64,000 nt of DNA from Sitta carolinensis (taxonomy: Eukaryota > Chordata > Aves > Passeriformes > Sittidae), in NCBI GenBank assembly GCA_032173965.1, contig CM063289.1:29686690-29750689 (forward strand). Reading direction: 5' to 3'. Under the pieces are notes generated by a model, which worked only from the letters and a program-made list of their open reading frames with translations, was not told where the DNA came from and made no database searches. Positions within the stretch are counted from its first letter, which is position 1, and every line of letters begins with the position of its first letter. The position numbers and the translations under genes were made by a program. Below, piece by piece: positions 1 through 9,814 of the stretch.

Positions 1-1393
1 CCTGGATTTTGGGTGGATTTGCCCTACTGATTTATTAAATAGGTACCAATGCTTTGACCTTCATATTTTGTCCTCATGACTTGACCAGAATTTCAGCCAG
101 AACCAAATTTTGCTCTGCTCTTGGCCACCCTCCTTTCATGGGGGGGATCCCAAGAGGCCAGGCAGCTCCTGGACTCTGAGCTGGTGCATCCTCACCAAAC
201 CAGTCCCTGGTGGAGCACACCCAGGGGTTTGGAGGCTCCTCACACCAACAACCTCACTCTGCTCTCATTGTGTGTCCAATAGTGCACATGAGCTTTTAAA
301 AAATCCCATGGGGGTTTGGGTAGACCTCCAGCACTGTGAATTGAATTTCCTCCTTCTATGAATTGAATTTCTCTTTTAACTTAGGGGGTTTGGAGCTGTG
401 GCAATGATCCTGGACTAGATAATGGAGAATTTCTGTTTCTTCCAAGACCAGAATATTGGATAGATATTACGGGGAGGGATCTTTTGAAGGATAAGCAGAG
501 CAAGTGCAGAGAGAGAGAAAAATCCAGGTTGTAGTGGAAGAAATTGGTCACTTGTACCTGGAGAAGGTTTCTCTTGCTGTGGCTGTTGTAGGCTCAGACT
601 GAGAGCTCTCACCCAGGGCAGGTTTTGCAGACACACCACACAGGAGGTGCAGCAACAGCTCAGGAAAAGGTTTAGGGATTTATGAGCTCTGCAGAAACAG
701 AATCCCACAGCTCAGTTGTCCCAAGAAAACAAGGATAAGAGATTGGGAAATGAGTGAAGAGTTGTGACTGAATTACATAATTAATGAGTAGCATCTTTAC
801 CACAGAGCTTCTGGGGTTTGTGCCTTTCAGGAGGCTCTTAACCTTACATTTGTTGACAAGAATCTGAGTGACCCCATAGGAGTTTCTTCTGCTTGAGTTT
901 CTTGGGGTTTTACATGAAAGAGACTGAACAAACTGATCAAAACCAGAGTTTGAGAAGAGCTGGATTTTTGTAACAAGGGATGTAGGAAAGAGATCCATCA
1001 TTTTCTAAAGCTGTTCCTAAAAGTCCCTTTATCCCCAACAGGGATAACCTTTGGCAGCCTGAAATCACCTTGAGAGGAAGCAGGACTGGCAGGAATTGCA
1101 CCAGGGCAGTAACTCAAGCTCCAGACTGAGTCCCAAACTCCATCTGAAGTGCCTGAGTCCTTTAATACTCACTTTGCTTGGCTCTAAACTCAGGAAAAAA
1201 GAGATGGGGTCAGTTTGTTGCCACGACCTGGGGCTCTTTAGGTGCCCAGGATTTGGGATATTGATGCTCTCCAGCTGCTCCCCCCAGTCTCAGGCTGTTT
1301 GCTACCTGCAGGTAGCAGATTTCCTCTCCCTTACCCTGCAGCACATTCCTGGGGCACGTTAAGGATTTCCTTTTCTCAAATATGTTTTCACAG
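1..1393 (+). other. DNAJC6 intron, no exon recognised
   Basis: No coding exon, RNA gene or repeat family could be recognised here. The stretch is unique-looking, moderately AT-rich DNA. By position it is the intron upstream of the first recognised DNAJC6 exon, and earlier exons of the gene lie outside the window. Confidence 0.5.
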
Positions 1394-1546
1394 CCACTGC
1401 CTTTGATCCATTTGGAAGTAGCCCCAAGCAAACCGGTCCAGACCTCCTGGGCTCCTTCCTTGGCTCATCAGCTGTCCCTGGGGATCCTTTCCTTCAAGCC
1501 ACAAGAAGCCCTTCACCAACTGTGCACAGCGATCCCTTTCACATGG
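1394..1546 (+). CDS. DNAJC6: DNAJC6 (auxilin) exon, clathrin/AP2-binding region
   Basis: This exon encodes part of the disordered clathrin- and adaptor-binding region of auxilin, the co-chaperone that recruits HSC70 to uncoat clathrin vesicles. The reading includes DPFG, PDLLGSF and DPF tripeptides. DPF and DLL short motifs are typical of adaptor and clathrin binding in this family. The acceptor is cacag|cc and the donor is g|gtaaga. The exon is 153 nt, entering with two bases of a codon and leaving with one. The following recognised exons keep the same phase. Confidence 0.85.
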
Positions 1547-2293
1547 GTAAGAAAGGGGAGGCTCTTCCAGGGTGTTTAAAGAAATGTAAAATGTTGCTTT
1601 GGACTAGAAATGGAACCATTAAGTACAAACTGATGGTTCCCAAGAAACGACTCAAAACCACAGAAACCCACGAAACAGGAAAGAGCTTTTTGTCTCTGGA
1701 CTGGAATAGATTCAGCATCTGAAGTGTGGCAGGATGAGCTGAGTTTTGCTCAGGTCTTAGACTTAATTAATAGGCTATTTATATAAATAAAAAAAGAGGC
1801 CATGAAGAATGTCTGCCTTCATATTCCTGTGGTTATGAGGTCTCCTTTGAACCAAACTACCATTAATTGCACTAAACACAGCCCTATTTAGAGAAAACAC
1901 ACATCCTTTGGTAATTTCAGGAGCAGGCACCAACTTTCTTTAGCTCCAGTACTAACCCTAACCAAATTCCCAGCTGAATTTCACTGAAGAGAAGGAATTT
2001 TCTTCTATTTGTTTAAAAGTTCCTTAATTTCCTCCTTCTCCCCCCCAAGTTTAATGTGTAACCCTGTCTGAAACACATTCATGGATTTGTTTGGGCCTGA
2101 TCATCCAACTTGGATGCTCCTTGGGAGTATCTCCCTGGAAAGCTGGGAGGGATCCTGAGGATCAGCCAGGGCAGGGCCATGTCCCACAGGAGGTTCTGAG
2201 GCTTTGCAGAGTCCCAGTGGCTCCTGGTGGCCACTGGGCTAGGCTGGTTTGGCTGGGCACCTTTGAGATACTGATATCAATCATTCTCTTCAG

Positions 2294-2362
2294 CTTCAAG
2301 CACTCCAACGGTTTCCATCCAACCAGATGTTTCCAGTGGTTGGGACTGGCCCAATAAAGCAG
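2294..2362 (+). CDS. DNAJC6: DNAJC6 exon, short linker with GWDW
   Basis: This 69-nt exon was recognised by its reading SSTPTVSIQPDVSSGWDW, which closely resembles the corresponding vertebrate auxilin segment. It begins after cttcag and ends before gtatgt. Its phase (two bases in, one base out) joins in frame to both neighbours. It lies in the flexible region before the J domain. Confidence 0.85.
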
Positions 2363-2911
2363 GTATGTGGCATAAAATTCAGGGTGGTTAGCAAAAAAAA
2401 ACCCCCAAAAACCCTTTAAGGAGCTCTGAGAGGGGAGAGGCAAAGAGAAAACGCTGCCAGTGACTGCAAAGAGGTTCCCTCTAAAGATTTCTGTATTAAA
2501 AAATAATCTGGGTTTGTTTCCTCAAGAGCCCAGAGTGAGGTGAGGTGAGGTGTGCAGAGGTGGTTTCATTCCATGTAGAGCCCTGAGAAAAATCTGGGAA
2601 TTGCTGTGCATTCCCAGGCTGCCACTAAAGGATTGCAAGACTCTTTCTAATCTTCTAATCCCAAAGTTGCTCTCTGAAGGCTCCTAGTTCTTAAAATATA
2701 TCCATGTGTCACAATTGCTGTGGCAGTGCAGACAGTCTGGGAACATTCCTGCTGCTGCTGCTCCTAATTGGGAGTGGGAGTGCAACAAGTCTGAGGCTGC
2801 TGAGGAACCTGACAATGGTACACTCAATTTTAATGGCAAGCTTCTAATATGTGGCTGAGCACTGGGGAAGAGCTGCATTCCTATCAAACAGGAGGGGAAA
2901 TGTTCTGTTTT

Positions 2912-2915
<4 letters not shown>

Positions 2916-2961
<46 letters not shown>

Positions 2962-2990
2962 TATATTGTTTTTTTTTTTTTTTTCTTTTT
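2916..2990. repeat. (TA)n microsatellite and poly-T tract before a DNAJC6 acceptor
   Basis: About 44 bases of alternating TA are followed by a long T run. The T run doubles as the polypyrimidine tract of the DNAJC6 acceptor at 2992-2993, so length changes here could affect splicing. Confidence 0.9.
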
Positions 2991-2993
2991 AAG

Positions 2994-3128
2994 GTGGTCT
3001 AGGAATGGGAAGCAAGTCTGCTGCCACCAGTCCTACAGGATCCCTGCACAGCACTCCCACTCATCAGGCCAAACCCCAAACACTGGATCCATTTGCTGAT
3101 CTGGGAAGTCTTGGAGCGAGTTTAGCAG
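2994..3128 (+). CDS. DNAJC6: DNAJC6 exon with DPFADLG motif
   Basis: This 135-nt exon reads GLGMGSKSAATSPTGSLH, then a segment ending DPFADLGSLGASLAG. That is auxilin's serine/threonine/proline-rich clathrin-interacting stretch. DPF and DLG-type motifs bind AP2 and clathrin in the family. The acceptor follows a long T run (ttttaag), the donor is cag|gtttgc, and the phase is 1 to 1 as in the neighbouring exons. Confidence 0.88.
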
Positions 3129-4224
3129 GTTTGCATCTCTTATTAAAAAAGGAAACTAATAAATTACCAGGATTCTTATAGAGAGAGAGGCTGAGCAGCC
3201 TGGTATATGTGGGGCCTCTCAACCCACCTGCATGCCAGTGCTGCTGCCAGGCTTTCCCTTCTGCCTGCTTCTCTGTAAACTCTCACAAATCCCTGCTTTT
3301 CCTGATCCCTGGTCAAAAACACCATGCAGGGAGCTCAGCAGGCTCCATGGATTGCAAAGCACAACCTCTGATAAATCCAAACATGCTCTGGTGAGGATGC
3401 TCTGTGTTCAAGGGCTGCTACAGGTCTGGGAGGAGAATTTGGCTCTGTAAAGCTGTTGGGGTTCTTGAGGAATTGCTTCCTTCTAGACTTGACTCATTTT
3501 TCTGCTTTGTGAGCAAAGCTGTGGAGCTGATCTGCCTCTAATTTGCAGATTATCTAAAGGTTGAGGATTTGCACCCAGCTACAAAGCTTGACTGCTCAGA
3601 AAAGCCTTTCCCCCTTGTTTTATGTCATAAAACCATCAGCAAACCCTCAAATCCAATGTTTCAAAGGCAGTGCTGAGAAATTCCCGAAGCTTTCCCTAAA
3701 GCCCAGCACTGTCTGAGCGTGGTAAAGAGATTTTTCTTGCCTTTGCTGCTGCCCTCAGCTCTTTGTGAGCCCCTGTGGGTCGGTGAGATGTTTGTTTTCC
3801 CCTCTGCGTCAGCCCCAGCGTGGCTCTGGAATTAGGTTTCCCGGTTCCCTCTGCTGGATTGCAGGCTGCTCTGCAGGAGCAAAATAAAAATGCTGCCAAG
3901 GCCCATGTCAGAGCCAGCGAGGTCCTTTGAAAGCACGCAGCCTGGAGCAGAGTGGTGGGGTTTCAAAACAAATGCCTTGGCATCCCCAGGATATTTCAGG
4001 ACATTTTTGTTGGTCGTGACTAAATGCAAAGCACTTCCTGCAGTTTCCATGACACATTTCCGAGCTGGGAGCTGAGTGTGGATGTCAGTGTGAAATAATA
4101 AAACCTTGACACTGGGTGCCTCCCACAAACACGAGCAGAGCCAGAGCAGCATCCCCCGAAGCAAGGAGGTGCTGGGACACCTCTCTGTGGATGGTTTTAA
4201 TCAGCACAGCGTGAGCAGCCACCA

Positions 4225-4395
4225 TTCCAACAGCCCCAGCCTGGTGCTGGCCCTGGCCCAGGCTGCCCAGAGAGCTTCCCCATCCCTGGAAGTGCTCAAG
4301 GCCAGGCTGGATGGGGCTCTGGGCAACCTGGGCTAGTGCAGAGTGTAACAGAATGGGGGAGCTTTAAGGTCCCTCCCAGCTTTAATCATTGTGGC
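4225..4395 (+). mobile_element. CR1 LINE fragment (3' end)
   Basis: The text resembles the conserved CR1 3' region: a 'ccatccctggaagtgctcaa' block, then 'ggctggatggggctctgggc', then a phrase ending in cctcccagc. It is a truncated non-LTR element in an intron. The orientation is sense to DNAJC6. Confidence 0.75.
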
Positions 4396-4959
4396 ACTCT
4401 GTGTTTTCACCATCCCCACAGAGCTGTGGCTCCCTGTTGGCTGCATCCAGCTTTTTGTGTTTCCCCAAGGCGCCTCCAACCCTCAGTGCCAGGTGCTGTC
4501 CTTGTCACAGAGCAACCTCAGGGCAGAAGTGGTGCTGCAAGGATTGGCAGCAGGGCTGAAAACAGGAGCCTGGGGCACTCTGGCTGGAGCAATTCCCTGG
4601 TTTAATCCCCACACTGGGAATGGTGGGAAGCTTTTCTCCAGCTTGGAATGGTCAAGATTAGCTATGGAGTATTTTTATTCAACTTTCTAAACCTGTAACT
4701 TTGTTGAAATCATCTTTTGTGTGTATGTGTGTGCAAGAAATGGATTTTTAAGATCTATGGAAAATGATGGCACCCTCAGTGTTAACACCAGTGAAGATTT
4801 CAACAACTGAGAACCATTTGGTTAGAATGAACAAAAATGTCTTTTTTTTGCCCCCAACTTGACTCTGCTATTATAAATCAGACCAAGTAGATTTGCTTTG
4901 AAAACTCGAATAAGAATTAAATACTGAAATAAATTTCATACAATTCACTTGATGCTGAC

Positions 4960-5400
4960 CTGGAACAGAGACCAGGCAGAGCCAAAGGATAAAGCAGGGA
5001 TTTATTAAAAGGCCTCACTGTGTGCACCTGGGCAGTGCAAGAACCTTGCTGGACCACACCTAAGATGCACCCAAAATGGTCACAAAAATGGATGAGTGAC
5101 CACGAGGTCTCCCACTTTATAAGTTCTGGTCCATTAACATATTAGAATTAATTGTCCAATTACAGCTTCAGGTCATGAAGCTCCATCCTCTTTGTTTTCC
5201 TTCTCGCTTCACTGTTGGTTTTGTTCCTGGGCCTGAAAATTGTCCTTGGTATCAAAGTGGAGCAGGAATTGTTTGTCTCTCTGTTTTGAGAAGAGAGCTT
5301 GGTAGTGTTATAAATGCATATTTTGGTGTTGGCTTTTCACAAGTGTTGGAATGAATGATTTTTTAATTTTTTTTTTTTTTTTTAGTTTTTAGTGTGTTTT
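4960..5400. mobile_element. LTR-like dispersed repeat, copy A
   Basis: This block resembles 46570-46950 over several hundred bases. Shared phrases include 'gggatttatta', 'cctgggcctgaaa', 'attgtccttggt' and 'gaagagagctt'. It looks like a degenerate LTR of an avian endogenous retrovirus; the family name is not established. No viral coding sequence is visible next to it. Confidence 0.5.
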
Positions 5401-5735
5401 AATTACCTAAATAGATGCATAATGGGATTTTTGCAGTAGTTTGGAATTTAGGTGCAGTGTGTTTCAGCTGCCTGAATAGATAACATAACTTCCAAGAGAG
5501 ACCCAAGTGACTCTCAACATTCACTGCCCGTGAAAAAGAGACCCAAGCCCAAATCAAAAGATGATAAAACCCGAATAAAAGTGGAGTTGTGTTCAACAGA
5601 CCCAAGGAGTGCCCATGCAGAGCAGTTCCTGGAAAAGGGAATGTGCACAAATCCCAGCATGAAGAACAGGATCCAAAGGGGGGTTCCAAGACACCGGGGG
5701 GCTCTTGGCAGCGCACCACATTAACCTTTGCTTTA
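5400..5735 (+). repeat. Left copy of a direct repeat flanking a DNAJC6 exon
   Basis: This segment is closely matched by 6315-6660. Shared text includes 'gggatttttgcagtagtttg' (one mismatch), 'gtttcagctgcctgaata' and 'caaatcaaaagatgataaa'. The two copies lie either side of the 5896-6131 exon, so part of this intron was duplicated or the repeat inserted twice. Confidence 0.85.
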
Positions 5736-5895
5736 TTTTATTTCTCTTATCACCTCTCTCAACCATTTTAAAATTTCACCAAGAAACCAAACCTCATTTC
5801 CCACAACGCCAAACCTCAAACTCCCCAACCCAGAATCTACCAGACATAACCCCCAAAACCGACTGCACCTCAGTGGCTCCCGTTGCTCCCCGCAG

Positions 5896-6131
5896 GTGGC
5901 CCCTCGTTCTCCAGCAAGCCCACCACTCCCACGGGCATGGCCGGGGGCTTCCCCCCGTCCCCGCAGAAGCCGCAGGCGGCGGGGGGCAGCGGGTGGCAGC
6001 AGGGCTACGGCTGGCAGGGGCACAAGCCAAAGGGCAAGCCGGCGGGCCACACGCCTCGCCGCAGAACAAGCCCAACTACAACGTGAGCTTCGCGGCGCCC
6101 GGCGAGCGGGGCAAGGGAGCGGCTGCCGGCG
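5896..6131 (+). CDS. DNAJC6: DNAJC6 exon with an apparent one-base frameshift
   Basis: The exon starts with GGPSFSSKPTTPTGMAGG and continues through a glycine/glutamine/tryptophan-rich stretch. It ends with SPQNKPNYNVSF and a GERGKG segment, all recognisable auxilin sequence just before the J domain. The first and last parts are in different frames; the switch lies near 6045-6058, around 'ccacacgcctcg'. The entry and exit phases require a length divisible by three, but the exon is 236 nt, exactly one base short. The gene is otherwise intact and highly conserved, so an assembly error is the simplest explanation. Acceptor cccgcag, donor g|gtaaga. Confidence 0.85.
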
Positions 6132-6239
6132 GTAAGAGCGGCTGGCTGTGCGCAGAGGGGCGCTGCCTTGGCGGGCTGGGGGCTTCAGGAATTTGGAGCT
6201 GTCGCTGGGAGGGTTCGAGGTTGGAGCTAGCTGGTGTTG

Positions 6240-6720
6240 TAAGTGGGTGTTTTGGTGTTGGTTTTTTGCAAATGTTGGAGTAAATGGGGTTTTTTGTCTG
6301 TGGTTTTTAGGGTGTTTTAACTGACTGAATAGATGGATAATGGGGTTTTTGCAGTAGTTTGGAATTTTGGTGTAGTGTGTTTCAGCTGCCTGAATAAATA
6401 AGGTAACTTCCAGGAGGGACCCAAGTGACTCTGAGCATTCACTGCCTGTGAAAAAGAGACCCAAGCCCAAATCAAAAGATGATAAAAACCGAATAAAAGT
6501 GGAATTGGTTTGACAGAGCCAAGGAGTGCCCATGCAGAGCAGTTCCTGGAAAAGGGAATGTGCACAAATCCCAGCATGAAGAACAGGATCCAAAGGGGGG
6601 TTCCAAGACACCGGGGGGCTCTTGGCAGCACACCACGTTAACCTTTGCTTTATTTTATTTCTCTTATTGCCTCTATTAACCATTTTGAAATTTTACCAAA
6701 TAAATGAACCTCTTTTTTTC
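6240..6720 (+). repeat. Right copy of the direct repeat flanking a DNAJC6 exon
   Basis: The best match to the left copy is 6315-6660, and the similarity continues into 'aacctttgctttattttatt' on both sides. The duplicated unit ends close to the LTR-like segment. It contains no exon. Confidence 0.85.
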
Positions 6721-6946
6721 ACACTGGGATAGTGAAAGGTGTCCCTGCCCATGGAACCAGGAGTAAAAAGTAACATTAAGTAACATTTTTCATGAGATGT
6801 TCATTAGCACTGGGAGATTCTAAATGTGATTAAATGTGATTAATCTCATGTAGAAAGCCCGTGGTAAATGCACCCATGCTATTATACTAATTTCAAATCT
6901 TCTTGGTTTTCTGTGATACTAATTTCAAATCTTCTTGGTTTTCAAG

Positions 6947-7092
6947 ATTCCAAGCCAAAAGTGTCTGCAGATTTCGAAGATTTATTATCTGGTCAAGGGT
7001 TTAATGCTCACAAGGACAAGAAGGGCCCCAAAACAATAGCTGAGATGAGAAAAGAAGAAATGGCAAAGGAGATGGACCCTGAAAAATTAAAA
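6947..7092 (+). CDS. DNAJC6: DNAJC6 exon leading into the J domain
   Basis: The reading DSKPKVSADFEDLLSGQGF is followed by a KKGPKTIAEMRKEEMAKEMDP segment, near-identical to vertebrate auxilin and GAK just upstream of the J domain. DFEDLL is an acidic motif of the clathrin-binding type. The exon is 146 nt, begins after ttttcaag and ends at tta aaa|gtaagc on a codon boundary. It joins in frame to the exon at 8643. Confidence 0.95.
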
Positions 7093-7875
7093 GTAAGCAA
7101 AATTCTTGATTATGTTCTCCCAGTCATTCAATGTCAAGGGTTTTCAGTGTTTAAATCTGCAAGGTTACATTTCTGTCCTCAGCCAGAGCACAGCAACAAT
7201 GGCTTGCTCAGTGTCACTGCCTGGGCTGCTGCTCTTCTCAGCACTCCAGCCCTGATTAGCAGGCCCAGCTAATTGAACTAATCCTCTGCCTCATTAATCC
7301 TGCCTGCTTTGGAATTCTCTCACCTCTCCTCAATAAATTGCCAAAGTGCAGATCTCTTACGAAAGGGAAGGGAATCAGTCTGTCCTGCTCAAACTGGAAT
7401 TACAGAAGGAGCCAGAACTCAGAGGAAAAGCTGCAGCAAAAGCCAAGCAAGGTTCTAGAAAACAGAATGATCCTCTCAGAAATTCCTGGGTTCAACTCTG
7501 AGGCAAGGTTTAAACCTTTGGGAAGTGACAGCAGCAGCATCACAGCCATCAGCAGCACCATCAGCCACGACAGACAGAGGTCAGGCAGGGAGTGGGCAGG
7601 AGTTTTCCCAGCTCCCATTTTTATCCCCACTAAAGCTGTCAAGTCCCTGAAGCTCCCAGCTGATTTGGCCTCCCCAATATAATTCTCTTTGCTCTGATGT
7701 GTTTTGGTTTTATTTAGCCTGGCACTGTAAAATCTATTTATGCTTCAGTTTCCACATTTACATTTTGGCTTAGCTGAGCTTAAGTTTAGATGTGCAATTA
7801 ACCTTGCTAAAGAACCAGACAGCCAAACACTTAATTTGTCTTTTGCCTATTCCATCAAGCATTACTAAGTCAGTG

Positions 7876-8560
7876 TTTTTAGCAGGGGTGTTGCTCAAAG
7901 TCTATCTTAAATTTCAAGCAGTGATATAAAAATTAACCACAATTAGACAAGGGTTTTCTGGAGGTTTTCTAAAGCATGGAAAGACATTTTCTGTTGGTGT
8001 TTTTAGCAGGGATGTTGCTCAAAGTCTATCTTAAATTTCAAGCAGTGATATAAAAATTAACAATAATTAGACAAGGGTTTTCTGAAAGGGTTTTGAAGTC
8101 AGTGTTTTTAGCAGGGATGTTGCTCAAAGCCTGTCTTAAATTTCAAGCAGTGATATAAAAATTAACCACAATTAGACAAGGCTTTTCTGAAGGTTTTCTA
8201 AAGCATGGAAAAAATTTTCTAGTCGCCTTTTAGCAGGGATGTTGCTCAAAGCCTGTCTTAAATTTCAAGCAGATATAAAAATTAAATAATTAGACGAGGT
8301 TTTCTGAAGGTTTCTATGAAGACAGTGTGTTTTAGCAGGGATGTTGCTCAAAGTTGTCTTAAATTTCAGCAGATATAAAAATTAACCACAATTAGACAAA
8401 GGTTTTCGGGAAAGGTTTTTAAAGCATGGAAAGACATTTTCTAGTTGCTTTAGCAGGATGTTGCTCAAAGTCGATCTTAAATTTCGAGCAGATATAAAAA
8501 TTAACCACAATTAGACAAAGGTTTTCTGAAGGTTTTCCAAAGCATGGAAAGACATTTAAG
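7876..8560 (+). repeat. Six-copy tandem array of a ~120-bp unit in a DNAJC6 intron
   Basis: Copies begin near 7876, 7998, 8101, 8225, 8327 and 8447. Each contains 'tttagcaggGatgttgctca', 'cttaaatttc', 'gatataaaaatta' and 'ttagac'. Later copies carry small deletions. There is no coding potential. The array ends about 80 bases before the J-domain exon. Confidence 0.92.
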
Positions 8561-8642
8561 CTGCTCCTCGGGGTCACAGCTATCCAAGTGAAGAAACTTT
8601 GCCTAACCTGATGCATGACCAGAGCCTCACCCCTTTCTGCAG

Positions 8643-8819
8643 GTGCTGGAGTGGATCGAAGGCAAGGAGAGGAACATCCGGGCGCTGCTGTCCACCATGC
8701 ACACGGTGCTGTGGGCAGGGGAGACCAAGTGGAAGCCCGTGAGCATGGCAGACCTGGTGACCCCAGAGCAGGTGAAGAAGGTGTACAGGAGGGCTGTGCT
8801 CGTCGTTCACCCCGACAAG
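8643..8819 (+). CDS. DNAJC6: DNAJC6 J-domain exon with HPD motif
   Basis: This exon encodes the core of auxilin's C-terminal J domain, which stimulates HSC70 ATPase during clathrin uncoating. The reading [20 protein letters not shown] is followed by the [11 protein letters not shown] loop and the helix with [19 protein letters not shown]. The catalytic HPD triplet is at 8808-8816. Val-Tyr in the helix and Met-Ala-Asp-Leu before it identify DNAJC6 rather than its paralogue GAK. The exon is 177 nt with phase 0 at both ends; acceptor tctgcag, donor aag|gtaagg. Confidence 0.97.
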
Positions 8820-8954
8820 GTAAGGCTGGGCTGCCCCCGCCTCGGCGGAACCGGCAGTGCCGGGTGGAAAGGCGCGATGGGATCGCCGAATTTATCGCTG
8901 CACACAGCTCTGGGCAGAGTGGGAGCTCCAGGGGGTTGCTGGTTTGTGGAAGGT

Positions 8955-9062
8955 GAGAACTCTGAGTCATCCCTGGAAGGGTTCAAGGGCAGGTTGGAGC
9001 AGTCTGGGATAGTGGAGGGTGTCCTGCCCATGGGACCATTCAGCTTTCAAGGTCTCTCCCAG
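8955..9062 (+). mobile_element. CR1 LINE 3'-end fragment
   Basis: Short CR1-like text: 'catccctggaagggttcaag', 'ggttggagcagtctgggata', then 'ggaccattcag' and 'ggtctctcccag'. It lies in the intron between the two J-domain exons. Confidence 0.65.
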
Positions 9063-9712
9063 CCCGGAGCAGTCAGGGGTTTTGTGAAAGCACTGCCAGC
9101 CCCTGCACTGTGCCTGGAACCAGAAAATTCTGGAAATGCAGAGCTTTTGTCACCCTCACTTTGCCTCTCAGCCCTTCTGCTGCTGGACAGGAGATGCCCA
9201 TCCCACTCCAATGGAGCCATGGGGTGTTTGATGGCCCAGCTGTGGCTGCTGCCACTGGCTGAGCAGGGAGCCACGGCTCCATCTGGGACACCCCATGGGG
9301 AGGGGGAAACTTCCCCTGGCAGGGAATGGAGAACCTGAGAGTCTCAAGGCTTGGGAGAGTGTGGGCTGCTCGAGGCTGGCAGGAATTCTGATTTCATCCA
9401 GGAACTCTGGCAGCTCTTCCCCTTCCATGTGGGGGGAAACTCCTCTCCCAATGCCAAGGTTAGATTTATTATTTAGAAGGTTTCCATTATCACGCTCATG
9501 GGACAGTGCTTTATCCCACTCTGGGGGCTGTCAGCTCTGGGGAGCAGCAAAGCCAAGCAAGTCTTAAGGAAAGCAGCCCTCCAGAGCAGCTTATTTGTGT
9601 CAGGGAAAAAGTGAAAATTCATGGAACTGTTGGGGAATGTGCTCAGGTGCCAGCTGTTGTGGTTGGGTTTGGGAGCTCTGACATCCCTCTGCTCTCTCTG
9701 GTTTTATTCCAG

Positions 9713-9814
9713 GCTACTGGGCAGCCATATGAACAATATGCAAAGATGATATTTATGGAGCTCAACGATGCCTGGTCAGAATTTGAAAACCAAGGACAAA
9801 AACCCTTGTATTAG
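9713..9814 (+). CDS. DNAJC6: DNAJC6 last coding exon
   Basis: The exon reads [20 protein letters not shown], followed by [13 protein letters not shown] and stop TAG at 9812-9814. It completes the J domain; this C-terminal helix contacts clathrin and HSC70 in bovine auxilin. The acceptor is ttattccag. The terminal QKPLY matches DNAJC6; GAK ends differently. Confidence 0.97.
   Translation, partial: ATGQPYEQYAKMIFMELNDAWSEFENQGQKPLY

Noticed and set aside
8643..9814. Assignment to GAK instead of DNAJC6
   Set aside because: Residues around the J domain and the QKPLY C-terminus fit auxilin, and the neighbouring genes LEPROT and LEPR fit the DNAJC6 locus.
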